A DNA stretch of 47,589 bases from DTNV01 sp964388435 (GTDB lineage: Archaea; Micrarchaeota; Micrarchaeia; Norongarragalinales; UBA8480): assembly GCA_964388435.1 (NCBI GenBank), contig CAYMAH010000003.1, positions 1-47,589 of the forward strand, in the 5' to 3' direction. The position numbers were made by a program, and so were the translations under genes. Below the pieces are notes generated by a model. It was not told the origin of the DNA, made no database searches, and was given only the letters and a program-made list of their open reading frames with translations. This document shows positions 7,635 through 15,899 of this stretch, in pieces; positions within the stretch are counted from its first letter, which is position 1; each line of letters begins with the position of its first letter.

Positions 7635-8351
7635 TCACTCCATTTTCTTTTTTACCGCTTCAATCTCAAGAGCGTTAATCTTCTTTGACGCTTCAAAGCA
7701 CAAATCAATGCTTCTTTCAAACTCCTGCCTTGTAAGAAGCCCATCCATCTGAAGAAGTAGAATCTCAGAGTTGGAAGAGTTGAACATTACTGGAACGTCA
7801 CTCTCTCCGTAATTATCCTCAAGCTTGTTCAAATCAACTGCAAGCTGCCCGTCAACCTTGCCGACGCTTACCCCGCCTGCAAATCCTTTCACAGGAATTC
7901 CAGCGTCCACAAGAGCCACGCTTGCAGCAGTGAAAGCCGCCACTCTTGTTCCACCGTCGCTTTGCAAAACCTCAACATCTATGTCAATGGCAGTGTTAGG
8001 AAACTGCTCTGTTAAAATAAGATTTTCAAACACGTGCTTTCCCATTTTGCTTATTTCAATGCTTCGCCTGTTGGGCCCTCCCCTGCTGTGCTCTTCAAGT
8101 GAAGAGAAACTGCACATCACATATCTAAAATTAACAATGGCCTTGAAGGGGTCGCTGAAATGCTTTGGGAAAACCTCTCTGGGCCCGTAAACACCCGCTA
8201 TAACCTTGTTGCTTCCCCATTCCACCATGGCAGACCCACTGGCGTTCTTGAGAACGCCACTTTCTATTTTAACGCTTCTTAAATCGCCAAGAGCTCTACC
8301 ATCGGTTCTTTTCCCATTTACTATCAATTCTGGTTTATTTGCTTTGTTCAT
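7635..8351 (-). CDS. rrp41: Exosome catalytic subunit Rrp41
   Basis: 238 aa. N-terminal KRTDGRALGDLRSVKIESGV and the phosphate-binding region GGPNRRSIEISK followed by LQSDGGTRVAAFTAASVAL identify the catalytic RNase PH-like subunit. The catalytic Asp lies in NYGESDVPVMF, matching the ESD motif of active Rrp41. It degrades RNA 3'-5' phosphorolytically in the exosome. It overlaps the 3' end of rrp4 by 17 nt, indicating translational coupling. Confidence 0.97.
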   Translation of the reverse strand: MNKANKPELIVNGKRTDGRALGDLRSVKIESGVLKNASGSAMVEWGSNKVIAGVYGPREVFPKHFSDPFKAIVNFRYVMCSFSSLEEHSRGGPNRRSIEISKMGKHVFENLILTEQFPNTAIDIDVEVLQSDGGTRVAAFTAASVALVDAGIPVKGFAGGVSVGKVDGQLAVDLNKLEDNYGESDVPVMFNSSNSEILLLQMDGLLTRQEFERSIDLCFEASKKINALEIEAVKKKME

Positions 8352-8946
8352 TTAACCTCGCCTCTAAAAAATTCTTTATTCTATCAGTTAAACCCGAAGT
8401 ATGAGCCTCGTCAGATATTTTCCTTATCGCTTCTACAGCAAGCACGACATTGCCATTCTTTAGGAACACCCTGCCGTTTTTACCGACAAAAATCTCACTC
8501 TTAGTCAGGCTTCTAACCATTTCAATCATGCTGTTGTTTCTTCCTATTATTCGTGGAACGGTCACAGCGCTCACTTCTAAAACTTCTCCATTGAAAAGCT
8601 TTTTAGGCTCGACAAGTATCAAATTGTTAATCTCATCAATGCTGTCAACTCTGGCAATCAAAATATCCCCGATTCTGAACTCCTGTCTTAAATCTCTTGA
8701 ATCGAGAACGCCCTGAAACGGAGCGTTTACATCTATCAAATACCCCGAAAACCTTTCTTCCATTACCACACCCACTATCAAATCTCCTGGAAACGGAGTG
8801 TATCTTCCTTTCAGCGGGATGAAAAATCCGTCTGAAAGTATTCCGACAACCGAAGAGTAAGTCTTCCCATTCTCAATGTACGCGCCTGAAAGCCTTTTTG
8901 GGAAGTCGAAAATCAACTCTCCAGGCGTCACTATTTTTTTTTCCAT
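8335..8946 (-). CDS. rrp4: Exosome RNA-binding cap subunit Rrp4
   Basis: 203 aa. An N-terminal domain (VTPGELI...) is followed by an S1 domain (about 65-120, GDILIARVDSIDEINNLILV) and a KH domain with the variant signature VPRIIGRNNSMIEMV (about 129-143). Rrp4 forms the cap of the archaeal exosome and guides RNA to the Rrp41/Rrp42 ring. It starts 3 nt after the SBDS stop and overlaps rrp41. Confidence 0.96.
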   Translation of the reverse strand: MEKKIVTPGELIFDFPKRLSGAYIENGKTYSSVVGILSDGFFIPLKGRYTPFPGDLIVGVVMEERFSGYLIDVNAPFQGVLDSRDLRQEFRIGDILIARVDSIDEINNLILVEPKKLFNGEVLEVSAVTVPRIIGRNNSMIEMVRSLTKSEIFVGKNGRVFLKNGNVVLAVEAIRKISDEAHTSGLTDRIKNFLEARLNEQSK

Positions 8947-8949
8947 TTT

Positions 8950-9633
8950 TCACAAAACCTTTGTTTGAACACTGCCACCCGTCAGCTTGTTCATTTTATT
9001 ATAAAAATCATCCTGCAAACCCGCGGGAAAAACACAAACTCCAACCAAACTTCCGTCACTTCCATACTCGCTTTTTTCAAGGCCAAACTCCTTCAAAACA
9101 CCGAATGCCCTGCCCGCGAATTGAGAGTTGACCTTCACTGCTATTTTAATGTTTTCTATTTTTATTGGAAGAATCTCCCTAATCTTTTCAACAGCCTCTT
9201 CCATCTGCTTGTCCACGCTTTTGAAAAGATCAACCTTGAACTTAACCTCATCCAAAGCACTTTCAATCCTTTGCGGCGGGTGGGGCGCCTTATTATGGGG
9301 GTCGATGCAGTTCCTTGATATCAGCGATATTATCCTCGCCTTCTTCTCCTCAAGAAGCTTTCTCCTTCTTTCAGTTGTAAGCTGAAGTTCCCCCTCATTT
9401 ACTATAATTTCTCCAACACTGACAGAATCGGAAGTGCCGAAAATCTTCTTCAATTCAGCGTCAGACGGTCTGTCTCCCTTTTTAGCGTCCTTGAAAATCT
9501 CATCAACGCTTAAAACGTTAGAAAAATCTTTTTTAACCCCACTCTTGAAATTATAAGCTTTGTCCTCATCCACGAAAACCTCGAACTTTTCTCCCCCTCT
9601 CTCCAGCCGGGCTATTATAGAACCCTCAAGCAA
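8950..9633 (-). CDS. SBDS ribosome maturation protein
   Basis: 227 aa. The start IIARLERGGEKFEVFVD and the segment NCIDPHNKAPHPPQRIESAL are diagnostic for SBDS (Shwachman-Bodian-Diamond protein), which with EF-2-like GTPase activity releases aIF6 from the large ribosomal subunit; aIF6 is encoded at 20274 in this window. The start is TTG at 9633: an in-frame stop lies seven codons upstream, and no better start exists. It is positioned between psmA and rrp4 as in other archaea. Confidence 0.95.
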   Translation of the reverse strand: MLEGSIIARLERGGEKFEVFVDEDKAYNFKSGVKKDFSNVLSVDEIFKDAKKGDRPSDAELKKIFGTSDSVSVGEIIVNEGELQLTTERRRKLLEEKKARIISLISRNCIDPHNKAPHPPQRIESALDEVKFKVDLFKSVDKQMEEAVEKIREILPIKIENIKIAVKVNSQFAGRAFGVLKEFGLEKSEYGSDGSLVGVCVFPAGLQDDFYNKMNKLTGGSVQTKVL

Positions 9634-9657
9634 ACAAAAATCACCATTTCACGAATT

Positions 9658-10371
9658 TCAATCCTTACCGCCCAAAAAAGCGGCTATCTCATTCTTAGAG
9701 TAAACTTTCATTACCCCGTCGTTTGAAATAAAAGTAATGTCAACCATTGAAGCGGTGAGTTTCTCCTCCACGCACTTCTTTAAACCTTTCAATGCAAGTT
9801 TTATAGCGTCATTCAAACTCATTTTGTCTTTGTACTCCTTTTCAAAAAGCTCTTCAACAATTTTCTTTCCACTTCCTATAGCTGTTGCTCTATACTCAAA
9901 CAACGCTCCGCTTGGATCAGTTTCGAAAAGCCTACTCTCGCTGTTCACTCCCGCTATCAAAAGCGAAACACCATACGGTCTAACTCCAGCGTATTGAGTG
10001 AAAAATTGAATGTGATCCCCGATGCTTTTAGCCAAGCTGTCAACAGATATGGGCTCGTCATAAGTAAGGTGGTGATTTTGAGCTTCCAGCCTGGCAAAAT
10101 CAACAAGCTTTCTAGCGTCGGCAACCAAACCGCTTGAAGCGGCCGCTATATGACTGTCAATAGCGTAGATTTTCTCATGAGACTGTTCAATTAAAAGAGA
10201 GGAATAGATTCTCTTGTGAGCTATCAAAACAACCCCCTCAGCGCATATCAATCCAATGCTAGTAGTTCCGGTTTTAACCGCCTCCCTAGCATATTCTACC
10301 TGGAAAAGCCTTCCGTCAGGAGAGAAAACCGTTATCGCTCTGTCATATGCACTTTGTTGAGGAGGATACAT
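9658..10371 (-). CDS. psmA: Proteasome alpha subunit
   Basis: 237 aa. YDRAITVFSPDGRLFQVEYA is the alpha-subunit signature and the preceding MYPPQQSA tail is the gate segment. It forms the outer heptameric rings of the 20S proteasome, which regulate substrate entry and dock ATPases. It heads the segment psmA-SBDS-rrp4-rrp41-rrp42-L37Ae and is separated by 119 nt from the RNase P genes upstream. The 3' sequence is typical; no catalytic Thr is expected in this subunit. Confidence 0.97.
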   Translation of the reverse strand: MYPPQQSAYDRAITVFSPDGRLFQVEYAREAVKTGTTSIGLICAEGVVLIAHKRIYSSLLIEQSHEKIYAIDSHIAAASSGLVADARKLVDFARLEAQNHHLTYDEPISVDSLAKSIGDHIQFFTQYAGVRPYGVSLLIAGVNSESRLFETDPSGALFEYRATAIGSGKKIVEELFEKEYKDKMSLNDAIKLALKGLKKCVEEKLTASMVDITFISNDGVMKVYSKNEIAAFLGGKD

Positions 10372-10454
10372 TTTAAAATTACCACCAATAAGACTTATTG
10401 AATTTTTAATTTAAACGCTATTTATTATAAACATAATCAATAATAATCTTTTTG

Positions 10455-10484
10455 TTGAATTTTAATTTAAAAAATTAAATTCAA
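10455..10484 (-). terminator. A/T hairpin after the RNase P subunit genes
   Basis: A near-perfect inverted repeat (TTGAATTTTAATTT / AATTAAATTCAA, one unpaired T) starts 6 nt after the Pop5 stop codon. It is likely a transcription end or processing point for the Rpp30-Pop5 transcript. Being all A/U it would be weak; the T-rich run that follows on the minus strand (AACAAAAAGATT complement region) is more consistent with archaeal oligo-T termination. Confidence 0.4.
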
Positions 10485-10490
10485 AAAATA

Positions 10491-10766
10491 CTAGTTAGAT
10501 GTCAACGCTTTTATAGTGCCGCTTATCTTTACAACTCTTACCACCGTTGGACTTGCACCCTCTTTTGCCTTAAGAGCGGTCGCTGCTATCACCTGCTCAA
10601 GCCCTTTGAGATAGCACTTTGCAACCCACTTATCGTTGAACTGAAAAAGAATCTTGAAATTGGATTCCGAAACTCCATTCTCGCCTATAAAACTAGAAAC
10701 AGCCCTTTCTATCAACTCCCTGCCTCCGCTTGACTCTATAAGCAAATACCTGCTTTTAATCTTCAA
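10491..10766 (-). CDS. rnp2: RNase P protein component Pop5/Rnp2
   Basis: 91 aa, short for the family. Features include KSRYLLIES at the N terminus and the helical segment LIERAVSSFIGENGVSES. Pop5 pairs with Rpp30 to activate the catalytic RNA of archaeal RNase P, which trims tRNA 5' ends. It overlaps the Rpp30 gene by 4 nt (ATGA). The order Rpp30-Pop5-PsmA-SBDS matches the conserved archaeal superoperon. The RNase P RNA itself was not found in the window. Confidence 0.9.
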   Translation of the reverse strand: MKIKSRYLLIESSGGRELIERAVSSFIGENGVSESNFKILFQFNDKWVAKCYLKGLEQVIAATALKAKEGASPTVVRVVKISGTIKALTSN

Positions 10767-11239
10767 AAAACAACACCTAACGTTTCAACTCTGCCAGAAA
10801 AAGCGTACTCCGCCTGTCTATAATCTAACCCGAGGGTTATCCCAATGGCAATCCATTCCCTTGGAGTTTTAAGCTCGCTTTCCTCCATAGCCCTGCTTGT
10901 AAAAACAAAACAGGCTTTTTTTCTAAGGCAGAATTTAAGAAAAAGCCTTACTCTATTCATAAACCTCGCTCTCTCCGTCCCTTCAACCCTGAGAAAAAAC
11001 GAGATGGGTATTTCAAAACACTTGTTTCCCTCAATCACGCTTTTCACTAATAGTTTATTCTCGTAGAATTTTTTAACCCTGAAAGGATTTACAAGCGCGA
11101 AGTTTTTTTTCTTGCACTCCCCGACAACTTTCTTCTCATCTCCCTCTATCACGGGAAGGGAAATTGCTTTTTCAAACCCGAACTGCCTCTCCTTTTCAGC
11201 CAGAAGAGGTTTGGAAATATTCAAATCATAAAATTTCAT
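10763..11239 (-). CDS. rnp3: RNase P protein component Rpp30/Rnp3
   Basis: 158 aa, shorter than the usual 200-plus residue TIM-barrel Rpp30. The N-terminal FYDLNI and the C-terminal SRAMEESELKTPREWIAIGI match the family (strand, then the RSPREI-type motif before the last helices). It forms a heterotetramer with Pop5 in RNase P. The reduced length suggests a trimmed barrel. It starts 7 nt after the DUF2070 stop. Confidence 0.87.
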   Translation of the reverse strand: MKFYDLNISKPLLAEKERQFGFEKAISLPVIEGDEKKVVGECKKKNFALVNPFRVKKFYENKLLVKSVIEGNKCFEIPISFFLRVEGTERARFMNRVRLFLKFCLRKKACFVFTSRAMEESELKTPREWIAIGITLGLDYRQAEYAFSGRVETLGVVF

Positions 11240-11246
11240 TCAAGCA

Positions 11247-12995
11247 TCACTTAACAAATAAAAGAATAACAAGACTGGACGCTATTCCAATGAAAAACAA
11301 GAAGGGAACTATAATCTTTACCATGGAAATCAAAGCGTTTATAGTGCCAATGAACTCCGAAGATTTCTGAACACCTAAAACGTTAATTTTAATGGTTCCA
11401 GTTTCAATCTTAGCACGGCAATTCTTAACATTTTTCACTGCCTTCTCAACAGTCTCCAATGCTATTGGAATCAAACTTTCGTCAGTTAGAGGATTATGTA
11501 TCCCTTTGACCAGGTTAACATAATGAGAGTCGGTGGTTAAAACATCAACAAAATCAAAACCCTTCACCGAGTTTATAAGCTTCTCTCTAAATAGTGGAAT
11601 GCAATTGTTAGCGTCAAAGACAATCAAACAATGCTTTTCAACTCCTTCTATAACCGCCACTTTAATGCCGGCCATACCAACCTGCTTTGAGTTAACGGCG
11701 GTTTCAGCAAATCCTATCCTTAGATTTTCAGAAGACTTAGACTTTTTTATGGTTTCAACGCTTTTCATCAGCCTTTCGAAAACATCGCTTCCGAAAAAAC
11801 TTATACTACCCCTTGAATTATGTCGGTCAACTATAACCGCGTCGCTGAAAAAAGACAATGCCCTGCTTCTTAAAGCAAAACCTATCGCTTGGTCTATATC
11901 CTCGGTCGCCGAAGGGGCGTTGGAAAAGGTAAGAAAAGCCTTGCCGCCAACATCAAAACCGTCAATCATGCTGTCGCCTACTTTAGAATGAAGAAAAGAA
12001 ATTTTAGAAGAATAAATGCCTTTTCTGACAAGAGACTCTACCTCGTCGTTTACTATCTTAACGCTTGAAGCGCTCACAGGATTGAAATCGTGATTAGCAG
12101 CCCCTTTAAAAACAATAACCGGACAATGGTATTTCTTTTCAAGATGCTCTGAAATCAAATACGGAAAAGCACTACCCCCAAGAGTTCCAAGAGGTCCGTA
12201 GTGAATCATTGGAACCACAAACATGCCCTCAAACCCCTTGTTTTTAAATGAAACCACGCTTACAAGAGTGTTGACTTTCTCAGAAGAGACGCTGAACAGT
12301 GTTTCCAGTTCCCTGCCTCCGCTGAGCCATTGGGACATGAAAAACCTTGAAACCTGAACCGCTGAAACTCCGAAGTTTCTTTTTGTCGGCGCGTTGATGA
12401 CAATCTCCACGCTCCACAAAACCAGAAGAAAAATTAATATTGTTGTAACAAGCTGGAAAAAAACGGTAAGGGAATTAAATGTCAATGGCTGCAAAAAGCC
12501 AATCAACTTCCAGAAAAGCAGGAAAAAAAGAAAAAGAACAGGTTGAATGAAGCTTAAAACAAAGCTTTTGAGCTTGAGGTTAAAAGCGAAGAAAAGCACC
12601 ACAAACCAAAGCAGGTAGACAAGAGCGCTTGAAACTACTGCAAGAACAACCACTCCTTGGCTAAAGCCGACCTCTGAAAATAAAAGTCCAAGAAAAGAAA
12701 AAAGCAGAAAAACAACAAGCCCAACCATTCCTGTAAAGAGAGAATGCTTAACGTTCTTGAATTTTTTAATGCCAGAAACAATGAAAGCGGGAATCAAAAC
12801 AGAAAACAACAACACAACAGAAGAAAAGCCTAGAACAAGCGATTTAACAGAAAGCCCGAAAGCGAAAGCGCTCCAGAAAAAACCGAAAAGCAGCGACAGC
12901 ACCAATGAATAAACAAGGATTTTGCCTGTTGACGGAATGTTGAAGAAGATTTTAGTGAAAAACAAAGCCTTATCTCTTAAATCATTCAAATTCAA
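11247..12995 (-). CDS. DUF2070 family membrane protein
   Basis: 582 aa. About 200 N-terminal residues contain six to seven membrane helices, followed by a roughly 330-residue soluble domain and a last hydrophobic segment at about 555-580. The soluble part has conserved-looking motifs: HYGPLGTLGGSAFPYLI, KGAANHDFNPVSASS, SNAPSATEDI and IVDRHNS. This matches the archaea-specific DUF2070 proteins (COG3356), which have no known function. Polar residues such as His, Asp and Asn in these motifs suggest an enzymatic or metal site. It overlaps the upstream 60-aa gene by 4 nt and precedes Rpp30. Confidence 0.8.
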   Translation of the reverse strand: MNLNDLRDKALFFTKIFFNIPSTGKILVYSLVLSLLFGFFWSAFAFGLSVKSLVLGFSSVVLLFSVLIPAFIVSGIKKFKNVKHSLFTGMVGLVVFLLFSFLGLLFSEVGFSQGVVVLAVVSSALVYLLWFVVLFFAFNLKLKSFVLSFIQPVLFLFFLLFWKLIGFLQPLTFNSLTVFFQLVTTILIFLLVLWSVEIVINAPTKRNFGVSAVQVSRFFMSQWLSGGRELETLFSVSSEKVNTLVSVVSFKNKGFEGMFVVPMIHYGPLGTLGGSAFPYLISEHLEKKYHCPVIVFKGAANHDFNPVSASSVKIVNDEVESLVRKGIYSSKISFLHSKVGDSMIDGFDVGGKAFLTFSNAPSATEDIDQAIGFALRSRALSFFSDAVIVDRHNSRGSISFFGSDVFERLMKSVETIKKSKSSENLRIGFAETAVNSKQVGMAGIKVAVIEGVEKHCLIVFDANNCIPLFREKLINSVKGFDFVDVLTTDSHYVNLVKGIHNPLTDESLIPIALETVEKAVKNVKNCRAKIETGTIKINVLGVQKSSEFIGTINALISMVKIIVPFLFFIGIASSLVILLFVK

Positions 12996-13174
12996 TCAAC
13001 CTTGTCTTCAACCAGACGCTTTTTAAGAAACTCCGCATTTTCTATAAACTCGCTTACAGTCAGTTTAAAGCTCTTTTTTTTCTTGCAAGAGATTTTCATC
13101 AATTCAAGCGTAAGATAGCGCAGCTCACTGTTAACCGCCGCTAGGTCATCAAAATCGCTCCACTCTTCGTCCAT
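12992..13174 (-). CDS. Small acidic/helical protein upstream of DUF2070
   Basis: 60 aa, predicted all-helical, with an acidic N terminus (MDEEWSDFDDLAAVNSELRY) and a Lys-rich middle. The ATG/stop overlap of 4 nt with the DUF2070 gene supports a real, translationally coupled gene at the head of this operon. I recognise no family. Confidence 0.65.
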   Translation of the reverse strand: MDEEWSDFDDLAAVNSELRYLTLELMKISCKKKKSFKLTVSEFIENAEFLKKRLVEDKVD

Positions 13175-13226
13175 GGTTAATAATTAAAGGAAAAAAAATA
13201 AAAATACGACTGAGAAAATAAAATAC

Positions 13227-13844
13227 ATGAAAATCGCAGGTTTGGATGCAGAAGAAAATAAAATATCGGAAAAAGTAGCTGTGATAAGCCCAGGCTTCAG
13301 AGCAACAAAAAACGAGAAATACCTGATAAAAATAAAAAGGGAAATAGAAAAAAGGGGAATATCAACCATAATTTTCACATTCAGAATGAAAAAAATAACA
13401 GTTAAAAGCGAGCTTAACGACCTGAATAAAATAGTAAAAAAAGCTGAAAAATATGATAAGATAGCACTGGTAGGGCACAGTTTTGGAGGACTTATATCAA
13501 TAATATACGCCGGAAGCACAAACAAAAAAAAGATTAAAACTTTAGTTTTACTATCCGCTCCTGCAAGTGAAAAATCCAGCGGAAGAGAGTGGATTAAAAA
13601 ACTGAAAAAAGAACTAAAAGAAGAAAAAGCAACATCTAAAATCAGAAAAGTTAAAATTCCAACTCTTATAATTCAAGGAGTTTTAGACGAAAGAATTTCA
13701 AAAAACAGCGGGAGGAAACTTAAAAAAAAGATAAGCGGAAGCGTGCTAAAGGAATTCAAGACGGATCATTTCTACACAAATAGGAGGGAACTTAAAAAAA
13801 TAAGCATGGAAACTGCAAAATGGATTGAAAAACAACTAAAGTAA
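13227..13844 (+). CDS. Alpha/beta-hydrolase (serine esterase-like)
   Basis: 205 aa. The nucleophile elbow is GHSFGG (VALVGHSFGGLIS region), preceded by the strand IALV. The other triad members are predicted from ..IIQGVLDERIS (Asp) and KTDHFY (His). No signal peptide, so cytoplasmic. The cap domain is minimal. Lys is very frequent. Substrate unknown; carboxylesterase, lysophospholipase or acyl-transfer roles are possible. It is followed 29 nt later by the NMD3 gene on the same strand. Confidence 0.8.
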   Translation: MKIAGLDAEENKISEKVAVISPGFRATKNEKYLIKIKREIEKRGISTIIFTFRMKKITVKSELNDLNKIVKKAEKYDKIALVGHSFGGLISIIYAGSTNKKKIKTLVLLSAPASEKSSGREWIKKLKKELKEEKATSKIRKVKIPTLIIQGVLDERISKNSGRKLKKKISGSVLKEFKTDHFYTNRRELKKISMETAKWIEKQLK

Positions 13845-13873
13845 TAAAAACAGCAAAAACCAAAATATAATAC

Positions 13874-14455
13874 GTGAATCTGGAAAAAATATGCCCGTCG
13901 TGCGGGAGAAGTGGAGTCGAATTTATAGGCAGCTTCTGCAAGGACTGCTATCTCAACAAAAACAAGCTTATCGAAGTGCCAAGAATGGTTGAAGTGGTGC
14001 AATGCAGGCAGTGCGGAAAAATAATAGGAGGAAGCGCAGAGGATATTGTAAAATCAAAAGCGAAAACCAAGTTCGATGGCAGGATAGAATTCGATAACGG
14101 CAAGATAAAATTCGAAACCGAAATACAAGGGGTAAAAATCAACCAAGAGTTTCCGGTAGAAGTGAGATTAAAAAGCAGGCTGTGCGAAGAATGTGGAAGA
14201 ATAAAAAGCGGGTATTATGAAGGAATAATTCAAGTAAGAAATGACAGAGGAGAGGAGATAATAAAAAAAATCCAGGAGAACACCTTCATCTCAAAAATTG
14301 AAGAGCAAAAAAATGGGATAGATATTTACACAGGAAGCGCAAAAGAGACTAGAAAAACGCTTAAGCGAATGGGTTTGAAGGCAAGTGAAAGTAAGAAACT
14401 TTATGGCATGAGAAGGGGAAGAAATTTATATAGAACAAGTTTTCTCGTTCGTTGA
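13874..14455 (+). CDS. NMD3-family ribosome-associated zinc protein
   Basis: 193 aa from a GTG start. Four Cys pairs are visible: CPSC, CKDC, CRQC and CEEC, the pattern of the NMD3 N-terminal zinc region, and the C-terminal part ends in GSAKETRKTLKRMGLKASES and YGMRRGRNLYRTSFLVR as in archaeal NMD3. In eukaryotes NMD3 is the 60S export adaptor; in archaea it is thought to act in large-subunit assembly or quality control. This copy is short and lacks the extra C-terminal domains present in longer homologues. Confidence 0.85.
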   Translation: MNLEKICPSCGRSGVEFIGSFCKDCYLNKNKLIEVPRMVEVVQCRQCGKIIGGSAEDIVKSKAKTKFDGRIEFDNGKIKFETEIQGVKINQEFPVEVRLKSRLCEECGRIKSGYYEGIIQVRNDRGEEIIKKIQENTFISKIEEQKNGIDIYTGSAKETRKTLKRMGLKASESKKLYGMRRGRNLYRTSFLVR

Positions 14456-14528
14456 AAACATTTCTGTCAACGGTAAGCAAAATAGAGATCTGGATAATCA
14501 ACAATAAATTTAAATATTTTAAAATAAA

Positions 14529-15212
14529 CTATTGTGAAATTTTTTTCAAAGACTCATTCAAAACGTTCAAATCCTCGTTGGTTAAAAGAAGAGGCAGCCC
14601 CTCGCTCTCGGCTATTTTCACAGCGAGTTTGTCAACCTTTGTAACTCCATGCAAAACAACTACAACTGGTTTTATAGGCGAAACTCTAACCGCCACCATC
14701 GGACTTCTACCTGTTTCAACATGGGTGAATATCAACGCCCTCTGAGAAGTGGTGCTGTAAATCTTCATGAAACTCTCGTAAGGCAATTCCAAAATTATTT
14801 TAATGCTGTCAAGAATAGTACATCCGAAAAGCATTTTGTTCTTAGCCTGCTCTCCAGCCAAGAATTTTGCGTTGATTATCTTTGCAAACTCATCGATGGT
14901 TATCTCCTTGTTAAAGTCAAAACTCTGAAAGAAAACATTATTAGCGTCATACTCCTTGAATTTTTTAACTACCTGCCCTCCCCTCTGGATGTCAAGCTGA
15001 ATAAGCGCTTCCACAAACCGCTTTATAACAACTATTCCTGGACTCTTTCTCCTTGAAGCCTCATAATCGCTCACGGTTGAAGGGCTTATCTTCAGAAAAT
15101 CGGCTATTGCAATCTGAGGAATTCCAAATATCTCCCTCCATTTTCTCATGGTATCTCCGGGAAATTCCGACAAGGCTATTTCTCCGGCAATCCTGAGTCT
15201 TAAATCTTCCAT
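14529..15212 (-). CDS. HTH (XRE-type) transcriptional regulator, COG1709-like
   Basis: 227 aa. Residues about 20-55 form a helix-turn-helix of the lambda-repressor type (WREIFGIPQIAIADFLKISP, then STVSDYEASRR). The rest is a mixed alpha/beta ligand-like domain (ending VTKVDKLAVKIAESEGLPLL) shared by archaeal COG1709 regulators. The ligand is unknown. It is divergent from the methyltransferase gene at 15267; the 54-nt spacer holds an A/T-rich promoter region that could be shared. Confidence 0.82.
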   Translation of the reverse strand: MEDLRLRIAGEIALSEFPGDTMRKWREIFGIPQIAIADFLKISPSTVSDYEASRRKSPGIVVIKRFVEALIQLDIQRGGQVVKKFKEYDANNVFFQSFDFNKEITIDEFAKIINAKFLAGEQAKNKMLFGCTILDSIKIILELPYESFMKIYSTTSQRALIFTHVETGRSPMVAVRVSPIKPVVVVLHGVTKVDKLAVKIAESEGLPLLLTNEDLNVLNESLKKISQ

Positions 15213-15266
15213 TCAATTTCATTTAATACATACATATATTAAAATCTTGTTGAAATAAAAAAAACC

Positions 15267-15899
15267 ATGCATTTAAACATCGAAAGAAAAAATCCAAAAA
15301 AATTCAAAACATCAGTCTACGGAATAAAAATAAAGGGAAGTGAAAATATTTACGAACCGCACGAAGACTCGGAAATGCTTTCAAAAGCGGTAAAAGAAAA
15401 CGCTTTTGGGAATTTTTTAGATATGGGAACTGGAAGCGGGCTGCAGGCTATATCGGCATTCAAAAACAAAAAAGTGAAAAGCGTAACCGCTGTTGACATC
15501 AGCACAGTTGCCTTAAAAGAAGCCAAAAAAAACGCAAAAACAAACAAAGCAAAGGTAAGATTCAAAAAATCTAATCTTTTTTCAAATATAAAGGATAGTT
15601 TTGACTGCATAGCCTTCAACCCTCCATACCTTCCTACAAGCAAGTGGGAAAAACTCTCAGGGGAAATTAACTTGGCATTCGACGGAGGTGTGAGTGGGAG
15701 AAGGGTAAGCAATGAATTCATCAAACAGGTTAAAAAACACCTTAAAAAAAAAGGAATCATTCTAATGGTCGGAAGTTCGCTTTCAGAGTATGAAAAAACA
15801 ATCAACAATTTGAAAAAAGTCGGTTTTGAAACTGAATTAGTAGATAGGAAAAACTTTTTTATTGAAGAAGTGGTGATAATAAAGGCATGGCTTCACTGA
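15267..15899 (+). CDS. HemK2/Mtq2-like protein glutamine methyltransferase
   Basis: 210 aa. It has YEPHEDSEML before the SAM-binding motif I (FLDMGTGSGLQAISA), the acidic loop VDIS and the catalytic NPPYLP motif, which defines N5-glutamine/N6-adenine methyltransferases. The size and the EPHEDS start match archaeal Mtq2, which methylates the GGQ motif of release factor aRF1, usually with partner Trm112 (not seen here). It overlaps the next GTPase gene by 13 nt. Confidence 0.87.
   Translation: MHLNIERKNPKKFKTSVYGIKIKGSENIYEPHEDSEMLSKAVKENAFGNFLDMGTGSGLQAISAFKNKKVKSVTAVDISTVALKEAKKNAKTNKAKVRFKKSNLFSNIKDSFDCIAFNPPYLPTSKWEKLSGEINLAFDGGVSGRRVSNEFIKQVKKHLKKKGIILMVGSSLSEYEKTINNLKKVGFETELVDRKNFFIEEVVIIKAWLH

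Noticed and set aside
14452..14745. Plus-strand frame after NMD3
   Set aside because: It lies mostly antisense to the HTH regulator and has no protein features.
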